Assembly (NCBI GenBank): GCA_007922305.1
Contig: ML677365.1
Location: forward strand, 17,042,448-17,106,447
From: Dermatemys mawii
Lineage: Eukaryota; Chordata; Testudines; Dermatemydidae
Direction: 5' to 3'
Length of the DNA stretch: 64,000 nucleotides
Shown: piece by piece, positions 1 through 42,500 of the stretch
Layout: every line of letters begins with the position of its first letter
Numbering within the stretch: position 1 is the stretch's first letter
Position numbers and translations under genes: made by a program
Notes under the pieces: generated by a model
Database searches by the model: none
Seen by the model: the letters and a program-made list of their open reading frames with translations, nothing else
What the model was told of the DNA's origin: nothing

Positions 1-28543
<28,543 letters not shown>

Positions 28544-28839
28544 GTCCCCGCGCGGCCCGGCCGCCCGCTCCGCGCAGCCGCCGCGAGGGAGGCCGCCTGC
28601 GGGAGGGAGAAGCGCTCGCCCCGCCCGGCGGCCTGGACGCGCGGGACCGCCGAGGCGGGGGCGGGGCGGGGAATTACTGCGCGGGGGGAGAGCGTCAGCC
28701 CCCACCCGCCGGCAAATGGTCTCGCCCGGGCAGGAAGCGCCTCTGCAGGACGGGAGGGGGAGGAGGGGGAGGGGGAAGCTACGCGCAGACCTGCCGGGGG
28801 GGGGGAGGCGGGGCGACAAGAGGGGGAGGAGCCAGCGGC

Positions 28840-28877
28840 GCAGCGCGGCGCGGTACAAGGCCTCGCCGCCGCTTCAG
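28840..28877 (+). other. MTERF3: Probable MTERF3 non-coding exon 1 (3' end)
   Basis: The sequence CGCTTCAG|GTGAGACC at 28870-28885 is a near-perfect donor on the plus strand inside the CpG island, upstream of the MTERF3 coding exons. I infer that a 5' UTR exon ends at 28877 and splices to 30237. The 5' edge given here is arbitrary. Confidence 0.45.
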
Positions 28878-30236
28878 GTGAGACCCTTCCGCTTGCGCCG
28901 TGGTCATCCGGCCGGGCTCGCGGCTGGAGCTGGGCCAGGGCGCGCTGGGAATGGGGCAGGCTGCGGCCTTCAGACCGTGTGTCGCCGAGCGCCGCAGGGC
29001 CTGTGTCTGGGGGGCGAGGCTAACAGCGCCCGAACCGCCGGGGCATGGGCCGGGCCTCCCGCTCGCCCGGCCCCTCGGAGGGACAGGCTCAGAGCCGGGC
29101 ACGGGCGCGCCAGCGAGGGCGGAGGCAGCGCCCGGGGCACGGTCTGAGCGTCCCTGCGCCCTAGGATGTCTGGGGTTTGAATTATTCGTATGAGATCTGT
29201 TGTCTCACTTAAAATGAGTGACAATAAATACTTGTGAGGAGCTTTACGAGCTAACGGTTGCATGTGATTTTGATTTGATTAACGGAATCGTGAATTGTTT
29301 GAGTCCTGGGCCTGATCACTTACTGGGACTGGGGTTACGTTAAACCCTCCTGCCTTTTTGTCAGCCCACTGTAAGCGCGGCAATATCCCTAGGTCTGCTG
29401 GGTGCTCCTGCTTCATGTGTCTTGTTAGAGGCCTAGCTCTGGGATCTGTTGAGAGCAGGAGCACATAGTAATGTGTCTGGTCTGCCACTTACATTGGTCT
29501 AACAATGTCGCTTGGGCATGTGAATAAGCCACCTATCTGACTTAAGCACTGGTGTGAATTGTGCTGTGTTGGTGGGAGAGCTTCTCCCCTTGAGGTAGCC
29601 ACGTTGGGGATGCTCTGCTGTAAGGTCTCTACTGTTGCCATAGCCTAAAAGAGCAATGTAACCGTTGTGCTAGGGGGAGCTGCCTTGTCTTTCAAAATAC
29701 AGTATTAATTGCATGCTGTTGTAATCAATTTATGTATATTAGCATAATGCCTAGGAGCTTTAGTTGTGAGCCAGGCTCTTCCTGTGCTATGTGGTTGTAC
29801 AAACACAAAACCAAAGAACAGTCTGGCAGTGCCTATCAAGAGACTTGACATTGTGGTGCTCTGGTTCTGTTTTTTTTTTTTTGTTGTTGTTGTTTTCATA
29901 AATCGACTGAGAATTAACACATTTAATGCAAACAATTTCTGTTCAAGGCTTTAACATTTTTATTGTGTTCAATTATGTATTTTCTAGGATAGCACATTTG
30001 TAAATTGACAAGGCAGCTGAATGACATTAGAAGCACAGACCTACTTCTGCTTTAATTTTGACAAAGCCGCTTCCTTAACTTTGGACCTAATTTGTGACAA
30101 AGAGTCTTTGTCACTTCCGCAGTTCCCGACTAACATGGCTACCCCTCTGATTCTTGACCTAATTTGTGTGAACAGTGAGATGCCTTACTTTATTCCTGAC
30201 AACTTTCTCCCTATAAGAGCTCCTTTTTCTTAGCAG
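28878..30236 (+). other. Inferred MTERF3 intron 1
   Basis: The first part is CpG island and the remainder is unremarkable. A poly(T)/TTG tract lies at 29870-29893. A 59-bp repeat fragment with 13-bp target duplications (30097-30155) lies 81 bp before the probable acceptor. Confidence 0.5.
30097..30155 (-). mobile_element. 59-bp fragment of the hammerhead-bearing repeat
   Basis: It is flanked by perfect 13-bp duplications GACCTAATTTGTG (30084-30096 and 30156-30168). The insert matches only one end of the family (on the minus strand CAGAGGGGTAGCCATGTTAG, AACTGCGGAAGTGACAAAGA) and lacks the hammerhead part. Confidence 0.65.
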
Positions 30237-30257
30237 GGAACCATATTTATGTAGAAG

Positions 30258-30585
30258 ATGGCTTTTTGGGCTCGGCAGATAAGCATATTGTGCTCGTCAG
30301 TGAAAACAACTAATGTTGCTAATTCTATTCAGCGACTGAGAAAAACCCACAGAACGTTGATGCAGCTGCGTGAACTTTCAGTTCTATCTTTCCTATGCAC
30401 TGATAATCACTTTATTCAGCGTGGATTGAAGACCTACAGATCTGTATCTTTGGGGAGCTGTTTACAGTCCACCAACTCAAGTAATGGACAGATTTCTTCA
30501 GAAAGTAACTTACTTTCTCCAGTAAACCACTACCAGCAGCAAGCAGAAGTAATACCTAGCTCAGATACAAAAACATTATATGAAG
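30258..30585 (+). CDS. MTERF3: MTERF3 coding exon 1 (start codon exon)
   Basis: This exon has 328 nt from the ATG at 30258 and encodes residues 1-109 plus one base. It begins MAFWARQIS and ends SSDTKTLYE, with donor GAAG|GTAAG. It holds the poorly conserved presequence and linker, including [11 protein letters not shown], which aligns with the human GFKTYRTSSLW. The exon probably begins at 30237 after a strong acceptor (CCTTTTTCTTAGCAG), leaving a 21-nt 5' UTR piece. A TAG is in frame six bases before the ATG, so the start is well defined. Confidence 0.95.
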
Positions 30586-33500
30586 GTAAGAAACTTTAAG
30601 AACTTTAGTGTAAAGTCCACCATGTCCTATCAGTTGGGTGGTGTTGGCTCTTAGTCTCCAAGCATTCTTGTCCAGTGCCTCTAACAAGCTGACACCAACT
30701 TTCATGTCCTCCTTCAGCATCTCAAACCACCTTTATCTAGGCATTCCTCATGTCCCACAGCTACTAGTATATGGACCAGCATATCCCACATCTGGTCTCA
30801 CATGACTTATTCATTTCATTTTGATACTTCCTCTGCTTTTCTGTGATGAGAGCTCATGGTGTTTTATTGTCTAGCCTCCACAGCATCCACCTAAGCATTC
30901 TCATTTTGGCAGCATGATGTAGGAATGTCTATTGTTCTATATTGAAAATTCTGCTTTAAACTTTGCTTTTGGCTGTTAACTCAATCCTGCACATGTGAAC
31001 ATATTTGGACAGTCTTTACAAGTTTCACTCAGTTTAAACCCCAGTATTAATATAGGATTTCTGTAATATGAGACAAGTATTGATCCAGAAACCATATTGA
31101 TTGCTTTTAAATCTAATCAGGAGTTCAGTCTGCTTATCAGAATATCAGAGTGGTGTAAGGAGACCTGAATTCTCTTCTCCATTGTGCCACAAACTCATTG
31201 TGTGACCTTGAGCAAGCCACTGAACGACTCTGTGCTCTCACCCCTAAATAAGGATAATAAAAAACAACTTCTGAAAAGGGCTTTTAATATGTATGGGGAA
31301 AAATTGGTATGGAAGTACTAAGTATGAGAATTATACTTCATTTGAATTATAACATTTACCTGCAACTGTGAAATAGATACTAGAGAGAGAGAGTGTGTGT
31401 GTTAACCCTTTACATCAGGAGTCTCCAAACTATGGGCCGGGGGCCGGATCCGGCCTGCGCCTTCGATTTGTCTGGCCCTCCAGCTGAGCAGGCACGTGGA
31501 GAAGCTGCCGCTGCTCTCCTCCCCTGTGAGCTGCTGCTGGCGGCCCCATGTGCGGAGGGATGAATGCCCCAGTGGCAGCGGCTGGAGGAGCAAAGATGGG
31601 GGGCTGCGGCAGTGGCCAAAGGGGGCGCAGGATTTTGCATATATTTGCATATATTGAATTTTTTCACAGTTGCTTCGGCCCGCAAAGCCCCTTAAAAAAA
31701 ATCCAATGGCCCTCGTCTCATAAGGTTTGGAGACCCCTGCTTTACATCACTCATAACAACGTATGTTAAATGATCAGTGTGTTAAAACAGTAGTTTAAAC
31801 ACATTAATAATTTAAACTGTTTTAGATACTGCTTACAGGCCTCTCTGCCACACAGCAGAGAGGTGTACTATGAGCATATAGTACTAGAAGCCAGGAAACT
31901 GAGTTTTAGTCTGGTTTTGGCAAAGACTCCATTTGTGTCCTTTGGCAAACCATTTTCTCCTTCTGCAAATGGGGAATGCTAGAAAAATAATTTTCCTAAA
32001 GTGTGTTGACTTACCTGGCCTACACTTGTGGCTAACCCCATATACAACTGAGTGTAGTGTGAAGAGGGTCCAAATCTGGTTTAGATGAGTTGGCTTTCAT
32101 CTACAGTGTATCAAAACAGAGATTCTGCACTCAGAGGTGCAAATAGGTGGAAGTGTAGAAAGCTGTTTATTGATCCATACAATGTGCAACTCGCATATGT
32201 ATTCGTAAGCAACAGGTACTTTTTCTAGCATAGACCAGAACTTTGGTTGTAGGGTTTAATTATTGTCTACAAAACACATTATGTGAGGTACTCCAACTTC
32301 CGTGGAGTTTTGTCTGTTTATGCCAGGGCTGAATTAGTCCCAGAAATGCAGACGGGTATATTAGGATGAAATGGAGAAAAGAGAAACTTCCGCTGGAAAA
32401 TCTAAAACTCTATAACAGTGAGCTCTGTTTAGACTGTGGAATAAAGGTGCTAGAGGCCATGTCTCAACTTTTAGGGTGTTTAAAACTAGACTCTACAAAA
32501 TATGGGAAAATATGAGGAACAATTCTACAGTGGCAGGTGGATGATATAACTTATAACTCTTTCTCTTATTTTGTCCAGGCACACTGGCTATGCACACTAT
32601 CTGGATGTTTCTGCTAAAACTATCAGTAATTAGAAAATGGAAGTGTTGACATATAAAAAACCTTGTTAGAGGGACACCGTCCACTTCACATCTACTAAAT
32701 GGATTTTCTTTTTTTACGATACAGTTTCAGGGACTCCACTGGTCCCGGATGTCCCTACCAGTTTTGTAGTTTTTCAGTCTTATTTTCTTTAAAAACTAAC
32801 AAAAAAGAAGTTTCTACCTTATTGCTGTGTGAAAGACCCACACAACTGGAGAAACTTTGAAACAGAGTATGTGGGAAATGCTGACAAGTGTACAGAATGG
32901 AATGTGTTTTTCTAACTTGTTTCAAGGCAGACCTCAAATTATTGTAACAAGTAGGTTTAAAAAAATCAGACAGAAGTGAGGATTGTCTTTTGGTTCAGGC
33001 ACTAGATTTGGAATCAGGATGTACAGGTTCAGTTCCCAGCTCTGCTAGACTTTTGTGTGCAGTCTTGGGTAAGTCATTATTTCTGTATCTAAATTCCCAA
33101 TCTGTTGAACAGAGAGAGTAGTAGTTCCAGGGATGTTGCAAAGAGATGTGCTAATATTCTCCAGGCCTTTATAAATTTAAATTTCTCAATTGATGTGGCT
33201 TTTACCACTTTCCTTGTGTGACTACTACATAATTCAATAGATTTCACTATTAGGAAGCTTTTTAATGATATAGTTACAGCAACATTAATCCAAGGATCTT
33301 AAGATACATTCCAACTATTAATTGTGCTTCACCAGCTAGGGATCTGGTATTATCCATATCTGATGTGGAAACTGAAGCAAAGATTGAGTGACTTGCCCAT
33401 GTTGCACTGTAAAGTCCCAGTTCTGCTAACACTTACAGAACTTAGTTTTAAGCATGCAATATTACCACTTGGATGCTTAAAATTGAGCATGCAAAAAAGC

Positions 33501-36500
33501 TTTTGCAGGATTAGCAGGAAGTCCTGGCTGAGCTGGGGAAAGAATTGTCCTTTGATTTCATTACATTACAACTAATTATGTTTCCTGATGCTTGGTAATC
33601 ATAGTTGCCTCATAAAAGAAATACCCTAAACAAGTGAAAGCAACAGCATTAGTAAAATCATATTTTGAAAATACTTTAATTTCTAGTTCTTGAGACAGAC
33701 TGGGAAGGTACTGGAAATTCTAGCAGTTTGTCAAGAAAATCTATTAACATTTCTCTCTCTAATGGCTTCTAGTTTGGGAAGATATACCACCTTCATCTGC
33801 TTTGGAGGAGATCTCTGAGGAAGAAGCCGTGCAGATTGTAGCTGAGCCGCCCCTTCCCCTTAGTTCTTTCACACTTCGAGATTACGTTGATCGTTCAGAA
33901 ACTCTGAACAAATTAGTGCATTTGGGTAAGTGTAGTGATGTTTAGGCAGATTGTTTGTGCTTGAAGTGTTGAGTATTCCTTAGTTTATATTTTGATTTTT
34001 ACTGACTAAGCAGTAAACTTGCAAATCATAATTTTATAGGTGTAGCAATGCCCAATCGAAGGTAGAGAGGAGAGATGAACACAAGCAGAGGCTGTTTATG
34101 TGGTTTACCAGCAATGTATGTTAGTTTGGGACAGAATGTGTGTTCCTCAGCTGTTGATCTAGCACAAACTAGGAGCGCTGAGAGGACATCACCTGTGGCT
34201 CCGGGGGATAGGGACCACCTTGTACTCTGGCAGCTTCTATCCCTCTGGGGTCACTGAAGAAATGTTAACTGGCTGTGAAGAAGCTGCAACTTTTTCCTCC
34301 TTGGTAGGAAGGAAAGTTACCATCATGCATGGCCCTAGAAGTGAGAAAAATTGAGACACGGGGTGGGAGAAATGGGGAAAACCCTGGCGCTCTCAAAAAA
34401 GATCTCAAATTGAAAAACCTGAAGTCAAGGTTATTTGTTCCCTCCCTTCCTCTTCAACCTTCTTTAAGTGCATGAAATACATGGAATGTAAAAATGGCTT
34501 AGGGGGATCCAAAGAGATTTAGAACTTGTCTACATTGTACCAAACAGTTGTAGATTTTAATCTTCGCTAATGTGTCACGCGCTGATGGTCTGCGTAGTGC
34601 ATGGCGGCAGGCCCTAACATTTCTCTAGTGTGTATTAATGTAGTGCTGTTTGAAATGGGACTACATCAAAACATGCTAGGGAACTTTTAGTGTGTGGCAG
34701 CAGGGTCCATACAGGCTAGTTAGTGTATGACACAGTAGCGCAGATAAAAAGTTATACCCTCTAGTGTGGAATAAAGCCCAGAGAAAGCCAAAGGCAATTC
34801 TAATAGAAAACCCACTCGCTCCAACAATCCATTTCTAACAGTCTAATAATGAGAGCTATTTGGATTGGTAAGACACTTTGCAGTAAAATTTTCCCCTCAT
34901 TTACTGGGCCCATATAAGAAAGAGTTGGGAGATACCCACCTCCATGTACCTCTGGGAAAACAAAATGAGATCCCTGCACATTGCACAGTTCAGAATATGG
35001 TATGAAGTGCATCTGAATTTTGCTACCAAAATTTGAGTTAGAATTTAGAGCTTGTTTTCTCTCGGCTCTCTTCTGAGCGTACAAGCTACTGTGACCATAA
35101 TATCTTGAGCAATCAAAATATATTGGCTATATGCACAAAAGTTGTAGTCAAGACTTTAGACATGCAGTGTAGCATGTACTTATGAATATCTTCTTTATAA
35201 TTCATTTAATTAAGCGTTCACCTAAAGTAGTGTTTGTGATTTATTTACTGTAGGTGTTGATTTGTCCAAAGTGGAAAAACGTCCAAATGCAGGCCAACTC
35301 CTACTGAGACTGGATTTTGAAAAAGATATAAGAAAAAGACTTTTGTTTCTTAAGGACGTGGGTGTAGAAGATAATCAGCTGGGGCCATTCCTGACCCAAA
35401 ATCCATACATTCTTGCTGTAGACTTGGAGGCGCTAAAGACAAGGTAGGTCTTTAATGAAACAAGACCATTCTCCATTAATCCTATGCCTGCTGACTATAA
35501 TCGTGTAAATCCAATCCCTTCTACCTCAGTTTATCCATCTATAAAATATTACAGTGGGATTTTGTTAGGTCTAACACGTAAATGCTTTAAAATCTCAAAT
35601 GTGGGGCTGGTGCTTGACGTGCACAGCCCTAAGTGAAAATCCACACACAATGTCTCCCTCCTTATCTATAGCCACCCAATTTCTATGCACCTGTGCTACA
35701 AACCTGTTGTTGTCCCATGTCTTTCTGTGCCCACACCGTTCACGTTTCAAATTTCTTTCTTCTTCCCCACCTGTTTGTGGGATCTACACCGGCTGATGTC
35801 TGCCACCTCTACATGAACCAGGAAATAAGGTAGCGAGGGAGTGTAGCTTTCTAATCAGAGAGTAGAGAAATGCAGTTATACCTGGGTTTGTACAGCAGGC
35901 TGCTGTTGTCAGAGTCAGTCCAGACTGTGGAGATTGTGGGCACTAAGGTGCGGGCCCCCTGAGAGTTGGAATCCTAAAGTCACATAAATCTGTGTCTGCC
36001 ACTGCTCAGACAGACACATTTTTTGGAATTTTTATTCTATTAGATGGGGAATCCTACAACTGACATTTAGGTAGGTGGGAACGTGTACTTGAAATTACTC
36101 TGAGAATGAAAAACTGCAGTTAAGTCACAACAAAATTCTTCTACCTGGCTGTTTTGTGGGAGCAAGTCTGACTGACTAGCAGAGGACAGAAAATAAATGA
36201 AGAAGCTGGAAAGGTTTGGGCTACTCGCATCCTTTTTCAGGAGCCTGATTTGTATGTCATGCCCAACTGCTGAGATGGCTCATTCAATTCTCTAGACTGA
36301 TATAGCTAAACCTAGCAGAATTGCCATTTCCGAGCTGCCCCTACTCAGATCTGGGTTGGGGAATGCCGTGCTGGCAGCTCTGGGGAGCCTGGGTCCCTCC
36401 ACCTTGATCCCAGTCACCCTTGCACAACTCATTTCTGCCCCACATGTGTTGCCAAACTTTCCCAAAAGACAGTGCGCTGGACAGGGATGGGATACCCACC

Positions 36501-39500
36501 CAGGGTGCACTGCACTGCATCAATACAAGTACTCCTGGTGAGCACGCACAGCAATGATGCAATGAGCCAAGTATGCGCATGCACAAGTGACATACTAAGT
36601 GCTGTGGCTTTATGCTGATGTAACTTGCCTCAACCAAAGTTTATGGTGTAGACGTGGCCTTAATTTTCTTCACCTAATTTATGTAGTTTTATTGTGGTGA
36701 GGCAGTTACTTGGATGCTGAAATAACTAGTCAGTTTTGCTATCTGGCCAAGTTCACTATCCCAGGGCTAACTTTGTGCAAGTACTGCAGTAGAATGGGCT
36801 TTTTTTTTATTTAGAAAATTTCCCAGTTTTTTAAATTGGTATAAGAATCAATTTTTTATGAAACCTAACTTGGTTTTGCCTTTGCCTGCTTGGTTTTCTG
36901 CACATAGCAGATCTGCCTATCCAAGAGGGAAATTCCTGAATGCTAGCATTTAAGCTAGAGATGCTAACAGATCTGTAACTATTGCACTCTTGCTAACTGT
37001 CACAAGATTAATACACTTTTTCCCATGGAGCAGCAGTATGTCTATCCAGACAAGACACCTATATCACATCCAAAGTGAAACCAGAATTTACCGGTAGAGC
37101 TGGGCTGCAGTATGCTTACTTTGGAGGGTCTGCAGCTGCTTTTAATTTTCTCAAGATACTCTTTTTAGGTTGACTTGATCATCCTATCTCAGCTGTGAAG
37201 TCAGACTTTCATTTTGGTGATTGTCCTGTAATGCCATCTGGCTTGCAAAGATGTTTGTTTTGTTTTTCTTTTTAAAAGTACTCCAATTCATTTTGCATAT
37301 ACTAAACATTTGATTTGAGTGAGTTTCTTTTATTTGGCATTCATAAATGCTTGCATGGCACTTTAAAAATAAGTTGATAGTGCAGAAGTTATAGCAAGCT
37401 GCATGTTGAATAAACATGTAAAGTATCCTTTGAATTAAAGAAGTAGTGTCACCTGTGCCTAAACACTTAAATACTGATGGACACAATAATGGTTACATCA
37501 CTCTCTGGAATATTTTATTGTTATGAATCCCATGTTGCCAGGAAACAAAAGTTTCAATAGATTTGGCATTTTTGACTTGAGATAAACACTGTAAAAGTAA
37601 AAACATTCCATAATTCATAATAATTCTGACAGTTGCAAATCAGTGTCTGTAGTGCAGCTGCACCAGATATGTTTATTTGAAATGTGGTTAATGGTGACTT
37701 GAATCTTTAACATGTATTATACAACTGCTGATCTGACAGGGTTGCCAACTCTCACAGGATTATCATGAGTCTTGTTTGTGTCTTTCTGAAAAGTCCCAGC
37801 TCTTAGTGTCAGGCAAGCACATGAAAATGTCAGCTATACTTTTTTTAATTTAACTTTTTTTTTAAAGTAAGTTTCTGGCTCTCATGGTTTTCTAAAAAAG
37901 CTTGAAACTATAAAACCTAATGACTCACCAAAGAGAGAGAGGGGAAAAAAAACCACAACTCCACAATCCTTTGACTTGCATTGTGAAATTTTAAAAACCA
38001 TTGTGTGTGTTTTAGAATGTTTGGGATTGGCAATTCTCAGTATATGATATATTGAAACCAGTCATGAACATGCTGCAAAGGAAGGTGACACCACTCAAGT
38101 TATGGGCAATGCTGCAGGAGGTGAAAGTGCCCCCCCCCCCGTCTTTGCCAGTCTGACCTGTGGGAAAATTTCTTCCTGACCCCGAATATGGTGATCAGTT
38201 AGACCTTTTTGACCATGTGGGTAAGACTCTTCTCCTCTCCCCCCTGCCTCCCCAAGTAAGACAGCAAAGAATTATCTGTAGTAACACAGAGCCCTACCCA
38301 TATCTTGTCCCAAATCTCCAGATGATGGAGATACCCGCTACTAGCAGTTGCAGGTCAGCTATGTGCCATTGTGGGTAGTCTCATCATACCATCCCCTCCA
38401 TAAATGCATCAAGTTTGGTCTTGAAGCCAGTTTTGGTTTTTGCCCCAACTACTCCACTTAGAGTTTATCAACAGCCTTCCATGTTCTGGCAACCAGATGT
38501 TTTATAACTAAATCTTGGAGGCAGTGACCAAAAGTAGAGCTCTGTTATAACAAAATAACTTCTACAGATGTAAAAATGTTTAATTTACTCTTTTGTGGAA
38601 GGTTTCTCCATACGTGGCATTATATGGTATTTCTACTTCTGTGATATTGCCATATTAGGACAGTGCAAGGGAGGATGGTATTGAGGTCCTTCTTACGTTT
38701 GACCAAATCAATGAAAATGTATTTCATTAAAATAAGCAGAAGACAATGTATATTGTCATAGCCACATGCCCTGATGTGCATTAGTGTGCTCTTAATCTGA
38801 GAGACAGGTTGGTACTTAAGCAGATAACTATTTGAACCTGTATTTTAAGTACAGCTGGAAAGAATTAAAATCTGTCTTCAGTATTGACATTTTGCTGTCT
38901 TATTTTACTTGTAATTAGTTGGAAGGGATGGTATTTTTACTTTTATGATAACTGCAGACTTTTCCCCCCTGATTATTTCTGGCAGGGTGGTATGTTAATA
39001 TTAAAACATCTGGTTGCAAGATATCAGTGAGGAATTTGTGCAACTAGATGAATAAATTGAGGCAATAAATGTTCATCACTGCTTTTTTTTTTCTTTTCTT
39101 TCTTTCTTTCCTAGAGTGGCTTATCTAAAATCAAAAAAATTTGGTAAGGAAGCAGTTGCACGGATGGTCTCGAGAGCTCCGTTTTTACTGTCTTTTTCAG
39201 TGGAAAGATTGGATAATAGATTGGGTTTCTTCCAAAAGGAACTTGGACTAAGTGTGCAAAAGGTAAATAATATACCCCTACATACTTAGGTATTTTGTTA
39301 GTGAAAGTAAGCTAGATAACCTCAAAATACGTATAGTGTACATGCAAGGTTATTGATTGTCACTCTCACACTGTTGCTGAAAGACATGACTTTAACTCCC
39401 CCAGGTAAGTAGCATGAATCTTTGACACTAAGGCCATGGTTACACTGGCACTTTATAGCGCTATAAAGCCCCCATGAGCGCTATAACCTACTCCCCGTCC

Positions 39501-42500
39501 ACACTGGCAAGGCACTAATAGCGCTATAACCGTGGAGTTATAGCGCTATTATAAATCCACCTCCTCATGGGGAATAAGGGCTGTAGCGCAGCTGCTGTAG
39601 CGCTACAGCAAGAATGTGGACACCCACTGCGCTACAAGTAATCTCTGGAGATGCCTAGAGCCATTTAAGGCAATTGACGTCTCTTCCCTTTGTTTTGAAC
39701 TCGGCTGGAGGAATGCGGAAGTACCTCTTTAGAGTTTCTTTCTTAACTCGGCAGATAAGCAATGCAGATGTTTAAGGAGGGAGCCTGTGTGAAAACAAAG
39801 CCTTCTGTGAACGGAGGCTCACTAACAGGCTTTCAGAAAAACGGAAAAACCACTGTCTCTCTCCCTCCGCATACACACAACGCGTCCCCCCTCACCCCCC
39901 TCGTTTAAAAAGCACGTTGCACCCAGCTGAATGCTGGGATACCTGCCCTAATGCGCTGCTCTTAATGCCGCATTAAGTGCCCCAAATGTGGCCATGCTAT
40001 ACCGCAGGAGCATCTGAGTGTGGACATACAATAGCGCTATACATATTACTGTATAAGGGGACCGCTATAACCTATAGCGCTATAATCTTGTAAGTGTAAC
40101 CATACCCTAAGGATCCCAAAATACTCCCTGTGAAGGCAGTACATCTGTGAACAGTGTTAAATATATATACAGTTTTATCATCTGATGCAGCATCAGAGGA
40201 TTGATCCTACTACTAAAACAAGACAGACAGCTGACTTCATCTGTTTTTAAGTGCTGCAATATAACAGGGGCCTTAAGTACATCATATAATATACAAATAC
40301 CATAACAGCAAAAACTCCTAACATTATGCTTAGATCAGAAACCTATTGGATTTACTCTGCATCATTGCACAGGAGACCAGATTAGATGCATGGGCCCTTG
40401 CTTTATGGCCTTCAGGGCATTAGCAGTCCATTCAGTCTTTTGAAATGTGTAGGAGTTGAGTTAATTACTTCATTCAATGGCTATTCCTTAATTATCAGCC
40501 TCCAAAGGGAGTTCTTTGCTCTTTGGCTAGAAAGATAACTGGAATAGAGACTTGAGAGTGGTGGGAAGGGGAAGAAAATCTAAATACTACAAAACTACGA
40601 TGATATGTGTCACACGTGTCTAATTGGTGGTTTAATTCTTATTTCAGTCTCGTGATAACAGTATAGAAAGAGGATATGCTGCTAAGTCTTTAGGAGACTA
40701 TGGTTGAGAAATAAAGTGTACCAGGTGATAAAGTACATACAGCTAGCAGCACCTTAATGTCTCAAAACTGACTGGCTCTTAACAAAAGAACAATTCTTAA
40801 GAACTGCCAAAGGATATGGAGTTCAAAATGCCTTTGTCCGTAGGCCTATTTTAATCCTATCTTCCTGCTGTTTTGCCATACTTCTCAATCCCATCTTTTT
40901 CCGACTGGTGAAATTTGACTCCAGCTATTTCTTAGTACCTTTTTCCTCTTATTTTTTCCTTTCTCTTCAGACTCTAATCCTGGTGCTGGAGATATCATAA
41001 TGAATTTTCAAATGAAAGAATTAATTTCCTCAGACTAGAATTGAAATTGAGGAGCATGTATGTAAAAATCTAACAAAACATTTGTGAATGTAAAATATGT
41101 GTCTGATTTACATAGATGGATTTCTAACAGTTGTGGTTTAAATAATAATAATTTTTCCCATTTTCAAATTACAGACCCGGGATTTAGTAGTCAGTCTTCC
41201 AAGGCTATTGACTGGCAGTCTTGAGCCTATAAAAGAAAATTGGCAGGTAAGCTTAAAAACTATCTAAAGTGAATATATTGTATAGCTATACTAATTAAAA
41301 ATAGAGATTTTTAAAATTCCTTAGGCGTAAATTCCATGCAGGAGGTAATGTATTTATATGTACATATGAAACAACTTTAAGGATCTTTCTAGCAAAACTG
41401 TTTTGGGCTTTAACATTCAGGTTTCAGAGCGCACATGCTATAGCACTTTGTTTTGGTTTTTTAAAATTTTGGACTTGGTAAATTCCACCCAGAAAATCCT
41501 CACTTAAAAGTCCTGTTGACATCAGCGGCTATCGTTCACTGAGTGAACAGTGAAAGATTGGGCCGCTATCTTTTCTTAACCCAAGCTGGCAAAAAATATA
41601 GTAATTATCTCTGAGGATTTAGGAGCAAGAAATATGCAGCTGATTATGTTCTCTTAGTAGGAAGTTGAGTTGCCAAAAAGTGATTTTGACACCAGTTGTC
41701 TGATAGCAGATGGTCGTTATTAACAATTGTTGGATAAATAATTTGCAATTCCATAAGGACTTCTTTCCCCTTTGAAAATGTAAGTTGTGTATTGCTTTAA
41801 TTATCGTGCTGTCACACTAACTACGCCAACAGCATGATGTGCAGTATAACTCAGTTTGAGAAATCCTATTACCATATAATCCATAAATGAATAAAAATCT
41901 ATTTGTTTTAATAGAATCATAGAATATCAAGGTTGGAAGGGACATTTAGTCCAACCCCGTGCTCAAAGCAGGACCAATCCTTAACTAAATCATCCCAGCA
42001 TGGGAGTTTTCAGATAGAATAGCTGCTCTGAAACTCCTGACCATTGGAAATCTGCCAGTCTGGAAGAGGTGTGGTGAGGGAGGAGGTTTGGAAAGGAGCA
42101 GAATGTTTTAATTATTAGCACTTTCTTTTTAATGAACTTTGAATCCCTAATCTGTGCAAGTAATGTGTCACAATTCATCTTTTCAAAAAGCCCAAGTTTT
42201 TGTCCGTTTCTAATGACATACATATTGTTGCTGTCCTCACCTTTGTGGATGGGAAAAAACAGTTCTGATTAGTCACTAATTAAATCTAGTGGAGATGCAG
42301 TCCCTGAATTATCTGGCCTTCAGGGGATTTAAGTGAGTTAGGGCTTGGTTACACTGGCACTTCATACCGCAATAAAGCCTGCCAGAGTGCTCTACCTTAC
42401 TACTCTTCCACTCTGGCAGGGCACGTAGAGCGCTATTAGTCTGTGGCTGTAGCGGTCCTGGTACTCCTTCTTGCCAGAGGATTAAAAGCTGTTGCGTATT

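Larger units (their letters stand above)
30586..33772 (+). other. MTERF3 intron 2
   Basis: The intron contains MIR-like SINEs at 31140-31290 and 32995-33130, an L3/MIR-type fragment at 33280-33425 and a hAT MITE at 31416-31739. The rest is unrecognised. Confidence 0.7.
35444..39114 (+). other. MTERF3 intron 4
   Basis: The intron contains a MITE end fragment (36590-36660), a foldback repeat (37739-38036) and a CR1 antisense fragment (38140-38540). A long pyrimidine run precedes the acceptor. Confidence 0.7.

Noticed and set aside
30021..30233. Upstream ORF in the MTERF3 5' UTR
   Set aside because: The strong acceptor at 30236 places this stretch in an intron, so it is probably not in the mature mRNA.
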